Of a stretch of DNA of 64,000 nucleotides, positions 1-9,064 are shown in pieces. Numbering within the stretch: the first letter of the stretch is position 1; each line of letters begins with the position of its first letter. Position numbers and translations under genes: made by a program. The stretch is taken from positions 62,001 through 126,000 of the forward strand of contig NC_016941.1 in the NCBI RefSeq assembly GCF_000236925.1, in the 5' to 3' direction. Origin of the DNA: Staphylococcus argenteus (lineage in GTDB: Bacteria > Bacillota > Bacilli > Staphylococcales > Staphylococcaceae). The notes beneath the pieces were generated by a model. The model was not told where the DNA came from and did not search any database. It saw only the letters and a list, made by a program, of their open reading frames with translations.

Positions 1-338
1 ATAATCAATCCTTTTTCTTGATCGATAACTACCCCGAAGAATAGGGGACGAGAACTGATTAAAACGGTTTGCTTTATTTGCATTTAAAATAGGATCGATA
101 ACTACCCCGAAGAATAGGGGACGAGAACGTTTTTCATAGTTAATCAATCCCTTTTCTTTTTTGATCGATAACTACCCCGAAGAATAGGGGACGAGAACTT
201 AAATCTTTGATTGCTCTTAGCTCTAGTTATGTATGATCGATAACTACCCCGAAGAATAGGGGACGAGAACCACGCTGTAGTGAAGTATAGAAACGGCATG
301 AGTACAATGATCGATAACTACCCCGAAGAATAGGGGAC
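1..338 (+). CRISPR. Type III-A CRISPR array 1 (leader-distal end)
   Basis: Five 36-nt repeats lie at 20-55, 93-128, 163-198, 235-270 and 309-338; the last is cut short. Four complete spacers of 34-38 nt lie between them, plus 19 nt of a spacer at the window edge. The first four repeats are identical. Each ends in ACGAGAAC, the usual 5' tag of type III-A crRNAs, so transcription runs left to right and the leader is outside the window. The repeat holds the short palindrome CCCC-GAAGAATA-GGGG that Cas6 would recognise. Spacer 199-234, read in reverse, encodes YITRAKSNQRF, which resembles a small staphylococcal phage protein I remember (DUF1381 type). Spacer 129-162 spans a gene start in reverse. 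The array abuts cas1. Confidence 0.97.
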
Positions 339-362
339 AGAGTGTAAATTTAATTACACTCT
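339..362. other. Hairpin replacing the end of the terminal repeat
   Basis: The last repeat loses its final six bases after GGGGAC. In their place is an inverted repeat with 9-bp arms, AGAGTGTAA and TTACACTCT, around a short AT loop. It lies between the array and cas1. No T-run follows on the plus strand, so it is not a standard terminator. It may end or stabilise the pre-crRNA, or separate array and cas transcription. The structure is visible; the role is inferred. Confidence 0.5.
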
Positions 363-417
363 AAAATTCGTGAATTTTTAATGGAATACGCATGGATTAA
401 TTTTTAGGGGATGGAAA

Positions 418-1323
418 ATGAAAGATGTTATTTATGTAGAAAACCATTACTTTGTTACCGTGAAAGAAAATAGTATTAAATTTAGAAATGTAATAGATAA
501 AAGTGAGAAATTTTATTTGTTTGAAGAAATAGAAGCGATTATTTTTGATCATTATAAAAGCTATTTTTCTCATAAGTTAGTAATTAAATGTATTGAAAAT
601 GATATCGCTATTATTTTTTGTGATAAAAAGCACTCTCCATTAACGCAACTTATTTCTTCTTACGGTATGACTCATCGTCTTCAAAGGATTCAAAGTCAGT
701 TTCAATTATCTGGGAGAACTAGAGATAGAATTTGGAAAAAGATTGTTGTAAATAAAATTATTAATCAATCAAAATGTTTAGAAAACAATTTACATAATGA
801 GAATGTGAAGTTATTAGTAAACTTAGCAAAAGATGTTAGTTCTGGAGATAAAAGTAATAAAGAAGCACAGGCTGCAAGAATTTATTTTAAAGATTTATAT
901 GGTAAACAATTTAAACGTGGGCGGTATAATGATATTATTAATTCAGGGTTAAATTATGGGTATTCTATACTTAGATCTTTTATTAAAAAAGAACTAGCTT
1001 TACATGGATTCGAAATGAGTTTAGGTATTAAACATCACTCAAAGGAAAATCCTTTTAATTTAGCTGACGATATTATTGAAGTTTTTCGTCCTTTCATTGA
1101 TAATATAGTGTATGATATAGTTTTTAAAAACAATATAAATACTTTTGATATAAATGAAAAGAAACTATTATTAAATGTTTTATATGAAAAGTGTATTATA
1201 GATAAAAAAGTAGTGAGATTACTTGATAGTATCAAAATAGTCGTACAGTCGTTAATTAAATGTTACGACGAAAATACGCCTACGCCTTTATCTCTACCTA
1301 AAATGATTGAGGTGGGGAACTAA
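418..1323 (+). CDS. cas1: CRISPR-associated endonuclease Cas1
   Basis: This 301-aa protein is the metal-dependent integrase that, with Cas2, inserts new spacers at the leader end of an array. The Cas1 fold is clear: an N-terminal beta domain, then the helical catalytic domain with Glu149 in SNKEAQAARIYF, His206/207 in LGIKHHSKENPFN, and the acidic pair near 217-221 in LADDIIEVFRP. It starts at ATG 418 behind a purine-rich AGGGGATGG. Its stop codon overlaps the cas2 start by one base, so the two are translationally coupled. It lies directly downstream of array 1, as in the S. epidermidis type III-A locus. All expected catalytic residues appear present. Confidence 0.96.
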   Translation: MKDVIYVENHYFVTVKENSIKFRNVIDKSEKFYLFEEIEAIIFDHYKSYFSHKLVIKCIENDIAIIFCDKKHSPLTQLISSYGMTHRLQRIQSQFQLSGRTRDRIWKKIVVNKIINQSKCLENNLHNENVKLLVNLAKDVSSGDKSNKEAQAARIYFKDLYGKQFKRGRYNDIINSGLNYGYSILRSFIKKELALHGFEMSLGIKHHSKENPFNLADDIIEVFRPFIDNIVYDIVFKNNINTFDINEKKLLLNVLYEKCIIDKKVVRLLDSIKIVVQSLIKCYDENTPTPLSLPKMIEVGN

Positions 1324-1628
1324 TGTATTTATTAGTTAGTTTTGACTTACCTAGAGATACTAAATTTGAACGTAAGATGGCAAGTGTGTATCGTACTCGA
1401 TTATTAGAACTCGGTTTTAGTATGAAACAGTTTAGTTTATACGAAAGGTATGTCAGCGATGTTCAGAAAAAAGATAAGATTTTAGAAATTCTACAACAAG
1501 AAATTCCTGATACTGGAAGTATTACTCTATATGTCTTACCTGATGAGGTAAATAATAGTCAGATTACCATATTAGGAAAAGAGGTTAAGGTTGTTGTGAG
1601 AAAAGAACCTAAGCTAATTTTTCTATAA
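1323..1628 (+). CDS. cas2: CRISPR-associated protein Cas2
   Basis: This 101-aa protein is the small ferredoxin-fold partner of Cas1 in spacer acquisition. The N-terminal MYLLVSFDLPRDT carries the Asp at the end of strand 1 that is typical of Cas2, followed by the helix with RTRLLELGF and the C-terminal strand pair. Length is normal for the family. The start codon overlaps the cas1 stop (TAATG). The cas10 SD and start follow 13 bases after its stop, so the module reads as one operon. Confidence 0.95.
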   Translation: MYLLVSFDLPRDTKFERKMASVYRTRLLELGFSMKQFSLYERYVSDVQKKDKILEILQQEIPDTGSITLYVLPDEVNNSQITILGKEVKVVVRKEPKLIFL

Positions 1629-1641
1629 AATGGAGGTTACA

Positions 1642-3915
1642 ATGGATAAAAAAACGACATTAATGTATGGTTCTTTACTACATGATATAGGTAAAATTAT
1701 CTATCGGAGTAACGGTCATGCATTTGCAAGAGGAACGCATTCAAAGTTAGGACACAAATTTTTGTCTCAATTTTCAGAATTTAAAGACAATGAACTAATC
1801 GATAGCGTTGCTTATCATCATTATAAAGAACTTGCAAAAGCTAATTTAGCTAATGATAATACAGCTTATATTACCTATATTGCCGATAATATTGCGAGTG
1901 GTATTGATAGACGAGATATTATAGAAGAGGGCGATGAAGAATACGAAAAACAACCATTTAATTTTGATAAGTATACACCCCTATATAGTGTGTTTAATAT
2001 TGTGAATTCTGAAAAATTGAAACAAACAAGTGGGAAGTTTAAATTTTCTAATGAAAGTAATATTGAGTATCCTAAAACTGAGAATATTCAATATTCAAGT
2101 GGAAATTATACAGCACTAATGAAAGATATGAGTTATGATTTAGAGCACAAATTAAGTATTAAAGAAGATACATTTCCTTCATTATTACAATGGACAGAAA
2201 GTCTATGGCAATATGTGCCAAGTTCAACAAATAAAAATCAATTAATTGATATTTCTCTTTATGATCATAGTCGTATTACATGTGCTATTGCCAGTTGTAT
2301 ATTTGATTATTTAAATGAAAATAATATACATAATTACAAAGATGAATTATTTACAAAGTATGAAAATACCAAAGCATTTTATCAAAAAGAAGCTTTTTTA
2401 CTACTTAGTATGGATATGAGTGGTATTCAAGATTTTATTTACAACATAAGCGGTTCTAAAACATTAAAAAGTTTAAGATCTCGTAGTTTTTACTTAGAAC
2501 TCATGCTTGAGGTAATTGTTGATCAATTACTAGAAAAATTAGAATTAACACGAGCAAATCTTTTATACACTGGTGGCGGTCATGCATATTTATTAGTCTC
2601 TAATACAGATAAAGTGAAAGAAAAAATAAATCAATTTAATACTGAGTTAAAAAATTGGTTTATGTTAGAATTCACAACCGATCTCTCATTATCAATTGCT
2701 TTTGAAAAATGTAGTGGCAGTGATTTAATGAATACCAATGGTAATTATAGAACTATTTGGCGTAATGTCAGCAGTAAACTTTCTGATATTAAAGCACATA
2801 AGTATTCTGCAGAAGATATATTAAAATTAAATCATTTTCATTCATATGGAGATCGAGAATGTAAAGAATGTTTAAGAAGTGACATAGATATTAATGATGA
2901 TGGATTATGCAGTATATGTGAAGGAATCATTAATATATCAAATGACTTAAGAGATAAATCATTCTTTGTACTATCAGAAACTGGAAAATTAAAAATGCCA
3001 TTCGATAAATTTATATCGGTTATCGATTATGAAGAAGCAGAAATATTAGCACAAAATAATAATCAGATTCGTATTTACAGTAAAAATAAACCTTATATTG
3101 GTGTAGGAATATCAACGAATTTATGGATGTGTGATTACGACTATGCTAGTCAAAATCAAGATATGAGAGAAAAAAGTATTGGAAGTTATGTAGAAAGAGA
3201 AGAAGGTATTAAGCGTTTAGGCGTTGTACGTGCTGACATAGATAATCTTGGCGCTACATTTATATCAGGGATTCCAGAAAAATATAATTCAATTTCAAGA
3301 ACAGCTACGTTGTCTCGTCAATTATCATTATTTTTTAAATATGAATTAAATCATTTGTTAGAAAATTATCAAATTACAACTATATATTCAGGTGGCGACG
3401 ATTTATTTTTAATTGGCGCATGGGATGACATTATAGAAGCAAGCGTTTATATAAATGACAAGTTTAAAAAGTTTACGCTTGGTAAATTAACAATGTCTGC
3501 TGGTGTTGGAATGTTCAGTGGCAAGTATCCAGTTTCTAAAATGGCTTTTGAGACAGGACTACTTGAAGAAGCAGCTAAAACTGATGAAAAAAATCAGATA
3601 GCACTTTGGGTGCAAGAAAAAGTATATAACTGGGATGAGTTTAAAAAGTATATTTTAGAAGAAAAGCTTCTCGTTTTACAACAGGGATTTTTGCAAACAG
3701 ATGAACACGGAAAAGCATTTATATATAAAATGCTAGCTTTATTAAGAAATAATGAAGTAATTAATATAGCTCGATTAGCCTATTTATTAGCAAGAAGCAA
3801 AATGTCAGAGGAATTTACATCTAAAATTTTTAATTGGGCTCAAAATGACAAAGATAAAGATCAATTAATTACAGCTTTAGAATATTATGTTTATCAAATA
3901 AGGGAGGCTGATTAA
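1642..3915 (+). CDS. cas10: Type III-A effector large subunit Cas10 (Csm1)
   Basis: This 757-aa protein is the signature subunit of the Csm complex. When crRNA pairs with target RNA it degrades single-stranded DNA through its HD domain and makes cyclic oligoadenylate through its Palm domain. The HD pair is His14-Asp15 in GSLLHDIGK. A zinc-ribbon-like CKEC...CSIC lies in the middle. The cyclase motif SGGDDLF sits near residues 583-589. I chose ATG 1642, not the in-frame ATG at 1630, because GGAGG at 1633-1637 then acts as its ribosome site, and the length then equals the RP62a protein as I remember it. The sequence is close to that protein throughout. Confidence 0.96.
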   Translation: MDKKTTLMYGSLLHDIGKIIYRSNGHAFARGTHSKLGHKFLSQFSEFKDNELIDSVAYHHYKELAKANLANDNTAYITYIADNIASGIDRRDIIEEGDEEYEKQPFNFDKYTPLYSVFNIVNSEKLKQTSGKFKFSNESNIEYPKTENIQYSSGNYTALMKDMSYDLEHKLSIKEDTFPSLLQWTESLWQYVPSSTNKNQLIDISLYDHSRITCAIASCIFDYLNENNIHNYKDELFTKYENTKAFYQKEAFLLLSMDMSGIQDFIYNISGSKTLKSLRSRSFYLELMLEVIVDQLLEKLELTRANLLYTGGGHAYLLVSNTDKVKEKINQFNTELKNWFMLEFTTDLSLSIAFEKCSGSDLMNTNGNYRTIWRNVSSKLSDIKAHKYSAEDILKLNHFHSYGDRECKECLRSDIDINDDGLCSICEGIINISNDLRDKSFFVLSETGKLKMPFDKFISVIDYEEAEILAQNNNQIRIYSKNKPYIGVGISTNLWMCDYDYASQNQDMREKSIGSYVEREEGIKRLGVVRADIDNLGATFISGIPEKYNSISRTATLSRQLSLFFKYELNHLLENYQITTIYSGGDDLFLIGAWDDIIEASVYINDKFKKFTLGKLTMSAGVGMFSGKYPVSKMAFETGLLEEAAKTDEKNQIALWVQEKVYNWDEFKKYILEEKLLVLQQGFLQTDEHGKAFIYKMLALLRNNEVINIARLAYLLARSKMSEEFTSKIFNWAQNDKDKDQLITALEYYVYQIREAD

Positions 3916-3917
3916 GT

Positions 3918-4343
3918 ATGATATTAGCTAAAACAAAAAGTGGTAAAACGATAGATTTAACTTTTGCACATGAGATTGTAAAAAATAATGTGAAAAATGT
4001 TAAAGATCGAAGAGGCAGAGAAAAACAAGTTTTATTTAACGGGCTTACAACAAGCAAGTTAAGAAATTTAATGGAGCAGGTGAATCGACTTTATACTATT
4101 GCCTTTAATTCAAATGAAGATCAATTAAATGAAGAATTTATCGATGAATTAGAATACTTAAAAATTAAATTTTATTACGAGGCAGGTCGAGAAAAAAGCG
4201 TTGATGAATTTTTGAAAAAAACATTGATGTTTCCAATTATTGATAGAGTGATACAAAAAGAATCAAAAAAATTTTTCTTAGATTATTGTAAATATTTTGA
4301 AGCTTTAGTTGCATACGCTAAATATTATCAAAAGGAGGATTAA
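3918..4343 (+). CDS. csm2: Csm complex small subunit Csm2
   Basis: This 141-aa helical protein is the small (Cas11-type) subunit that forms the minor filament of the Csm complex along the crRNA-target duplex. It is rich in Lys and Glu, with basic helices such as KDRRGREKQVLF, and has no catalytic motif, as expected. It starts two bases after the cas10 stop, with GGGAGGC inside the cas10 end as ribosome site. Family assignment rests on position, length and remembered similarity to staphylococcal Csm2. Confidence 0.92.
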   Translation: MILAKTKSGKTIDLTFAHEIVKNNVKNVKDRRGREKQVLFNGLTTSKLRNLMEQVNRLYTIAFNSNEDQLNEEFIDELEYLKIKFYYEAGREKSVDEFLKKTLMFPIIDRVIQKESKKFFLDYCKYFEALVAYAKYYQKED

Positions 4344-4344
4344 T

Positions 4345-4989
4345 ATGTATTCAAAAATTAAAATTTCAGGAACAATTGAAGTAGTTACTGGTTTACACAT
4401 CGGTGGGGGCGGTGAATCTAGTATGATTGGAGCAATTGATTCCCCTGTAGTTAGAGATTTACAAACTAAATTACCTATCATACCTGGCAGTTCAATCAAA
4501 GGAAAAATGAGAAGTTTATTAGCAAAACATTTTGGCTTGAAAATGAAACAAGAGAATCATAATCAAGACGATGAACGTGTTTTAAGATTATTTGGTTCAA
4601 GTGAAAAAGGGAATATTCAAAGAGCTCGTCTACAAATTTCTGATGCATTCTTTTCTGAAAAAACGAAAGAGCATTTTGCGCAAAATGATATTGCTTATAC
4701 AGAGACGAAATTTGAGAATGCAATTAATCGTTTAACTGCAGTTGCAAATCCAAGACAAATTGAGAGAGTAACAAGAGGATCTGAGTTTGACTTTGTACTT
4801 ATTTACAATGTCGATGAAGAGTCACAAGTTGAGGATGATTTTGAAAATATTGAAAAAGCGATTCACTTATTAGAGAATGACTATCTTGGTGGCGGCGGCA
4901 CCAGAGGCAACGGACGTATCCAATTTAATGATATAAATATCGAGACAGTTGTTGGAGAATACGACAGTACAAATCTTAAAATTAAGTAG
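4345..4989 (+). CDS. csm3: Csm complex backbone RNase Csm3
   Basis: This 214-aa RAMP protein (Cas7 family) forms the backbone of the effector and cuts target RNA every six nucleotides. The catalytic Asp32 is present in MIGAIDSPVVRD. The glycine-rich loops GLHIGGGGES, PGSSIKGKMRS and GGGGTRGNGR are typical of RAMP folds. I start at ATG 4345 behind AAGGAGG at 4331-4337; an upstream in-frame ATG at 4309 lies inside csm2 with no ribosome site and would give an atypical N-terminus. Confidence 0.95.
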   Translation: MYSKIKISGTIEVVTGLHIGGGGESSMIGAIDSPVVRDLQTKLPIIPGSSIKGKMRSLLAKHFGLKMKQENHNQDDERVLRLFGSSEKGNIQRARLQISDAFFSEKTKEHFAQNDIAYTETKFENAINRLTAVANPRQIERVTRGSEFDFVLIYNVDEESQVEDDFENIEKAIHLLENDYLGGGGTRGNGRIQFNDINIETVVGEYDSTNLKIK

Positions 4990-4999
4990 GTGAAAGACA

Positions 5000-5908
5000 T
5001 TGACAACAAAAGTATTTAAACTTTCTTTTAAGACTCCTGTTCATTTTGGAAAAAAACGTTTGTCAGATGGGGAAATGACAATAACGTCTGATACTTTGTT
5101 TAGTGCTTTATTTATTGAAACGCTTCAATTGGGTAAAGAAACTGGTTGGTTATTAAACGATTTAATCATTAGTGATACATTTCCTTATGAAAATGAACTT
5201 TATTATCTTCCTAAACCTTTAATAAAAATAGAATCTAAAGAAGAAGGCAACCATAAAGCATTTAAAAAGTTAAAATATGTTCCGGTTCATCACTATAATC
5301 AATATTTAAATGGTGAGATAAGCGCTGAAGATGCGACAGATTTAAATGATATTTTTAATATTGGGTATTTTTCTCTACAAACAAAGGTTTCATTATCAGC
5401 ACAAGAAATTGATTCAAGTGCTGACAGTGAACCTTATTCAGTGGGTACATTTACTTTTGAACCTGAAGCTGGTTTATATTTTATTGCAAAAGGATCAGAA
5501 GAAACACTTGACCATTTAAAAGATATTATGACTTCATTACAGTACTCGGGTTTAGGCGGTAAACGTAATGCAGGCTACGGACAATTTGAATATGAAATGG
5601 TAAATAATCAACAATTGTTTAAATTATTGAATCAAAAGGGAGAATATTCTATTCTTTTATCAACGGCAATGGCTAAAGAAGAAGAGATAGAGAGTGCTTT
5701 AAAAGAAGCGAGATATATTTTAAATAAACGTTCTGGTTTTATACAATCAACGAATTATTCTGAAATTCTAGTTAAAAAAAGTGATTTCTATAGCTTTTCT
5801 TCGGGTTCAGTTTTTAAAAATATCTTTAATGGCGACATTTTTAATGTTGGACATAATGGGAAACATCCAGTCTATCGCTATGCAAAACCTTTATGGTTGG
5901 AGGTATAA
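5000..5908 (+). CDS. csm4: Csm complex crRNA tag-binding subunit Csm4
   Basis: This 302-aa RAMP protein (Cas5 type) caps the 5' tag end of the crRNA and contacts Cas10. The N-terminus VFKLSFKTPVHFGKKRL and the glycine-rich LQYSGLGGKRNAGYGQF loop near residue 190 are family hallmarks. Translation starts at TTG 5000 behind AGGTGAAAG at 4988-4996; no good ATG is available, and the product begins as remembered staphylococcal Csm4 does. It lies ten bases after csm3 in the same operon. Confidence 0.93.
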   Translation: MTTKVFKLSFKTPVHFGKKRLSDGEMTITSDTLFSALFIETLQLGKETGWLLNDLIISDTFPYENELYYLPKPLIKIESKEEGNHKAFKKLKYVPVHHYNQYLNGEISAEDATDLNDIFNIGYFSLQTKVSLSAQEIDSSADSEPYSVGTFTFEPEAGLYFIAKGSEETLDHLKDIMTSLQYSGLGGKRNAGYGQFEYEMVNNQQLFKLLNQKGEYSILLSTAMAKEEEIESALKEARYILNKRSGFIQSTNYSEILVKKSDFYSFSSGSVFKNIFNGDIFNVGHNGKHPVYRYAKPLWLEV

Positions 5909-5910
5909 GT

Positions 5911-6933
5911 ATGACAATAAAAAATTATGAAGTTGTTATTAAAACTTTAGGTCCAGTTCATATTGGTAGTGGTCAAGTTATGAAGAAGCAAGATTACATT
6001 TATGATTTTTATAATTCTAAAGTTTATATGATTAATGGCAATAAACTAGTTAAATTTTTAAAAAGAAAAAATTTACTTGATACATATCAAAACTTTTTGA
6101 GAAACCCACCAAAAAATCCAAGAGAAAATGGACTGAAAGACTATTTAGACGCTCAAAATGTTAAGCAAAGTGAATGGAAAGCATTTGTGAGTTATTCTGA
6201 AAAGGTCAATCAAGGCAAGAAATATGGTAATATACGTCCTAAACCGCTAAATGATTTACATCTAATGATAAGAGATGGGCAAAATAAAGTGTATCTTCCA
6301 GGTAGTTCAATTAAAGGCGCTATCAAAATAGCCCTTGTATCAAAATATGATAATGAAAAAAATAAAGATATTTATAGCAAAATTAAAGTCAGCGATTCAG
6401 AGCCTATCGATGAAAGTCATTTAGCGATTTATCAAAAAATAGACATTAATAAAAGTGAAAAACCAATGCCTCTATATAGAGAGTGTGTAGATGTAGATAC
6501 TGAAATAAAATTTAAGTTAACCATCGAAGATGAAATTTATTCTATTAATGAAATTGAACAAAGTATCAGAGATTTTTACAAAAACTATTATGACAAATGG
6601 TTGGTCGGTTTTAAAGAAACAAAAGGTGGAAGACGATTTGCATTAGAAGGTGGTATGCCCGATGTTCTAAACCAAAATATTTTATTCTTAGGAGCTGGCG
6701 CAGGATTTGTTAGTAAAACGACACATTATCAATTAAAAAGTCGAGAACAGGCGAAAAGAGATTCTTTTAAAGAGTTAACTAAAAAATTCCGTAGAACTTA
6801 TGGAAAAATGAAAGAAATACCTTCTAACGTACCTGTTGCTTTAAAAGGGACAACTAACCAAAGTCGTCGTACTTCATACCAGCAAGGTATGTGTAAAATA
6901 AGTTTTCAAGAGTTAAATAATGAGGTGTTATAA
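5911..6933 (+). CDS. csm5: Csm complex subunit Csm5
   Basis: This 340-aa RAMP protein (Cas7 type) sits at the 3' end of the crRNA and helps recruit host nucleases for crRNA maturation. The N-terminal RAMP strand VVIKTLGPVHIGSGQ and the loop LPGSSIKGAIKIAL near residue 125 are characteristic. I chose ATG 5911, preceded by GGAGG at 5899-5903; the earlier in-frame ATG at 5893 lies within csm4. The stop overlaps the csm6 start (TAATG), so the two are coupled. Confidence 0.93.
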   Translation: MTIKNYEVVIKTLGPVHIGSGQVMKKQDYIYDFYNSKVYMINGNKLVKFLKRKNLLDTYQNFLRNPPKNPRENGLKDYLDAQNVKQSEWKAFVSYSEKVNQGKKYGNIRPKPLNDLHLMIRDGQNKVYLPGSSIKGAIKIALVSKYDNEKNKDIYSKIKVSDSEPIDESHLAIYQKIDINKSEKPMPLYRECVDVDTEIKFKLTIEDEIYSINEIEQSIRDFYKNYYDKWLVGFKETKGGRRFALEGGMPDVLNQNILFLGAGAGFVSKTTHYQLKSREQAKRDSFKELTKKFRRTYGKMKEIPSNVPVALKGTTNQSRRTSYQQGMCKISFQELNNEVL

Positions 6934-8201
6934 TGAAAGTACTATTTAGTCCAATAGGTAATTCAGATCCATGGAGTAATGATAGAGATGGTGCAATGCT
7001 TCATATCGTACGTCATTATCAACCTGATATAGTAGTTTTATTTTTTACTGAAAGTATCTGGGAAGGTAATAAAAATATACCTGGACGTAAAAACTTTGAT
7101 TGGGAAAGTATTATTTTAAAAGTATCTCCAGGAACAAAAGTAAATATAAAAGTTGATAACATTAAATATGAAAATGATTTTGATAGCTATAAAGACTTAT
7201 TTCACTTTTATATAAATGAGATAAGAACTGAATATTCCGAGGCAGAAATTTTATTAAATGTTACAAGTGGCACGCCACAAATGGAATCTACTTTATGTTT
7301 AGAATACATTTCTAACCCTAATAATATGCAATGTATACAAGTTTCAACGCCTGCGCCTACTGAAGGGCCTAGACGTTCATTTGCGAAACCTGAAACTTTG
7401 ATTGAAGATTTAAATAAAGTTAATGATAATGAAAAAGTTGCTACTAATAGAAGCAAATCAATTGATATTATAAGTTTTAGAGAAGTTATGGTGCGTTCAC
7501 AGATAAAAGGTTTAGTAGATAATTATGATTATGAAGGTGCGCTTAATTTAGTAAGTAATCAAAAGTCTTTTCGTAATGGAAAATTATTAAGAAAAAAATT
7601 ATTAGCTTTAACAAATCAAATTAAAACACATGAAGTCTTTCCAGAAATTAATGTGAAATATAATAATGCAGCTTTAAAAAAATCATTGTTTCATTATTTA
7701 CTAGTAAATATGAGATATAATCGACTTGATGTGGCTGAAACATTAATTAGAGTGAAGTCTATTGCTGAGTTTATACTTAAAACATATCTTGAAAATCATT
7801 GGACTCATTTAATGATTGAAATTGACGGTAAACCATACTTAAATGCTGAAGATAATTTATCTTTTATTTACAAATATAAATTATTATTAGAAAAAAGAAA
7901 ACAGAATTTAGATACCTCAAGAATTTTAGGTCTTCCAGCATTTATAGATATGCTTAGTATTTTAGAACCTAAGTCTAAATTATTAAAAGAAGTAAAAGCA
8001 GTGAATGATATCAATGGATTAAGAAATTCTATAGCTCACAATTTAGAAGTGTTACATCTAGATGAAAATAAAAATTATAAAAAAATTATGTTATCTGTTG
8101 AAGCTATAAAAAATATGCTGAATATTTCATTTCCTGAGATAGATGAACAAGACTATAATTACTTTGAAGAAAAAAATAAGGAATTTAAAGAATTATTATG
8201 A
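6933..8201 (+). CDS. csm6: Cyclic oligoadenylate-activated RNase Csm6
   Basis: This 422-aa CARF-HEPN protein is a non-specific RNase switched on by the cyclic oligoadenylate that Cas10 makes. The N-terminal CARF domain (about 1-150) includes the ligand-loop sequence NVTSGTPQMES. The C-terminal HEPN domain has the R-x4-H motif RNSIAH with Arg364 and His369, which are the catalytic positions in the S. epidermidis enzyme. Length equals the RP62a protein. It overlaps csm5 by one base and cas6 by four (ATGA). Both functional motifs are intact, so the signalling arm of the system should work. Confidence 0.95.
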   Translation: MKVLFSPIGNSDPWSNDRDGAMLHIVRHYQPDIVVLFFTESIWEGNKNIPGRKNFDWESIILKVSPGTKVNIKVDNIKYENDFDSYKDLFHFYINEIRTEYSEAEILLNVTSGTPQMESTLCLEYISNPNNMQCIQVSTPAPTEGPRRSFAKPETLIEDLNKVNDNEKVATNRSKSIDIISFREVMVRSQIKGLVDNYDYEGALNLVSNQKSFRNGKLLRKKLLALTNQIKTHEVFPEINVKYNNAALKKSLFHYLLVNMRYNRLDVAETLIRVKSIAEFILKTYLENHWTHLMIEIDGKPYLNAEDNLSFIYKYKLLLEKRKQNLDTSRILGLPAFIDMLSILEPKSKLLKEVKAVNDINGLRNSIAHNLEVLHLDENKNYKKIMLSVEAIKNMLNISFPEIDEQDYNYFEEKNKEFKELL

Positions 8202-8932
8202 TAAACAAAATTACAGTAGAATTAAACCTACCAAATAGTATTCGTTTTCAATATTTAGGAAGTATTTTACATGGCGTGTTAATGGATTATCTTCCTAATG
8301 ATATTGCTGATCAACTACATCATGAATTTGCTTATAGTCCATTGAAGCAAAGGATATATCATAAAAACAAAAAAGTAATATGGGAAATTGTTTGTATGTC
8401 AGATAGATTATTTAATGAGATAGCCAAGCTATTCACTTCTAAAAATAGGTTGTTTTTAAAATATTACCAAGTTTATATTGAGATTTATTCTTTTAATATT
8501 GAGAAGGTAAACGTTCAAAATATTATGAATCAACTCTTGCAAACAGAAGAATTGAATCGTTATGTAAGAATTAATATACAGACACCTATGTCTTTTAAAT
8601 ATCAGAGTAGTTACATGATTTTTCCTGAGGTTAAACGTTTCTTTAGAAGTATTATGATACAATTTGATGCTTTTTTTGAAGAATATAAAATGTACGATAA
8701 AGAAACATTAGATTTTTTAGAAAAGAATATCAATATTGTTGACTATAAATTGAAAAGCACACGGTTTAACTTAGAAAAAGTTAAAATTCCTTCATTTACA
8801 GGAGAAATAGTGTTTAAAATTAAAGGACCATTACCTTTTCTACAATTAACTCATTTTTTATTGAAGTTTGGTGAATTTTCTGGATCAGGTATGAAAACAA
8901 GCTTAGGCATGGGGAAATATAGTATAATATAA
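8198..8932 (+). CDS. cas6: CRISPR repeat endoribonuclease Cas6
   Basis: This 244-aa protein cuts pre-crRNA within each repeat, leaving the eight-base 5' tag. It has two ferredoxin-like halves and the C-terminal glycine-rich loop GEFSGSGMKTSLGMGKYS typical of Cas6. The start ATG overlaps the csm6 stop. It is the last cas gene, and array 2 follows 130 bp later. The two arrays differ in repeat sequence, but the central GC stem and tag are shared, so one Cas6 should serve both. Confidence 0.93.
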   Translation: MINKITVELNLPNSIRFQYLGSILHGVLMDYLPNDIADQLHHEFAYSPLKQRIYHKNKKVIWEIVCMSDRLFNEIAKLFTSKNRLFLKYYQVYIEIYSFNIEKVNVQNIMNQLLQTEELNRYVRINIQTPMSFKYQSSYMIFPEVKRFFRSIMIQFDAFFEEYKMYDKETLDFLEKNINIVDYKLKSTRFNLEKVKIPSFTGEIVFKIKGPLPFLQLTHFLLKFGEFSGSGMKTSLGMGKYSII

Positions 8933-8955
8933 CTAGAATATAGCTGAAATTTAAT

Positions 8956-9037
8956 TGTCAAAAAATGTGACATTCTGCACTTATAGTACAAGTGATTTGT
9001 CACTATTTTTGACAGCAAATTTTATATTTGAACTATT
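8956..9037 (+). promoter_or_regulatory. Leader of array 2 with large palindrome and promoter
   Basis: The 132 bp between cas6 and array 2 hold an inverted repeat: TGTCAAAAAATGTGACA (8956-8972) and TGTCACTATTTTTGACA (8998-9014), matching at 15 of 17 positions. A nested CACTT (8978-8982) and AAGTG (8990-8994) pair lies inside. The right arm ends in a perfect -35 box TTGACA (9009-9014); 17 bases on, ACTATT (9032-9037) is a weak -10. The array starts 28 bp later. The palindrome could be an operator overlapping the -35 box or a docking site for integration. The repeats are seen; the function is inferred. Confidence 0.55.
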
Positions 9038-9064
9038 GATTTAATAGGCTTTAAAGAGCTATCT

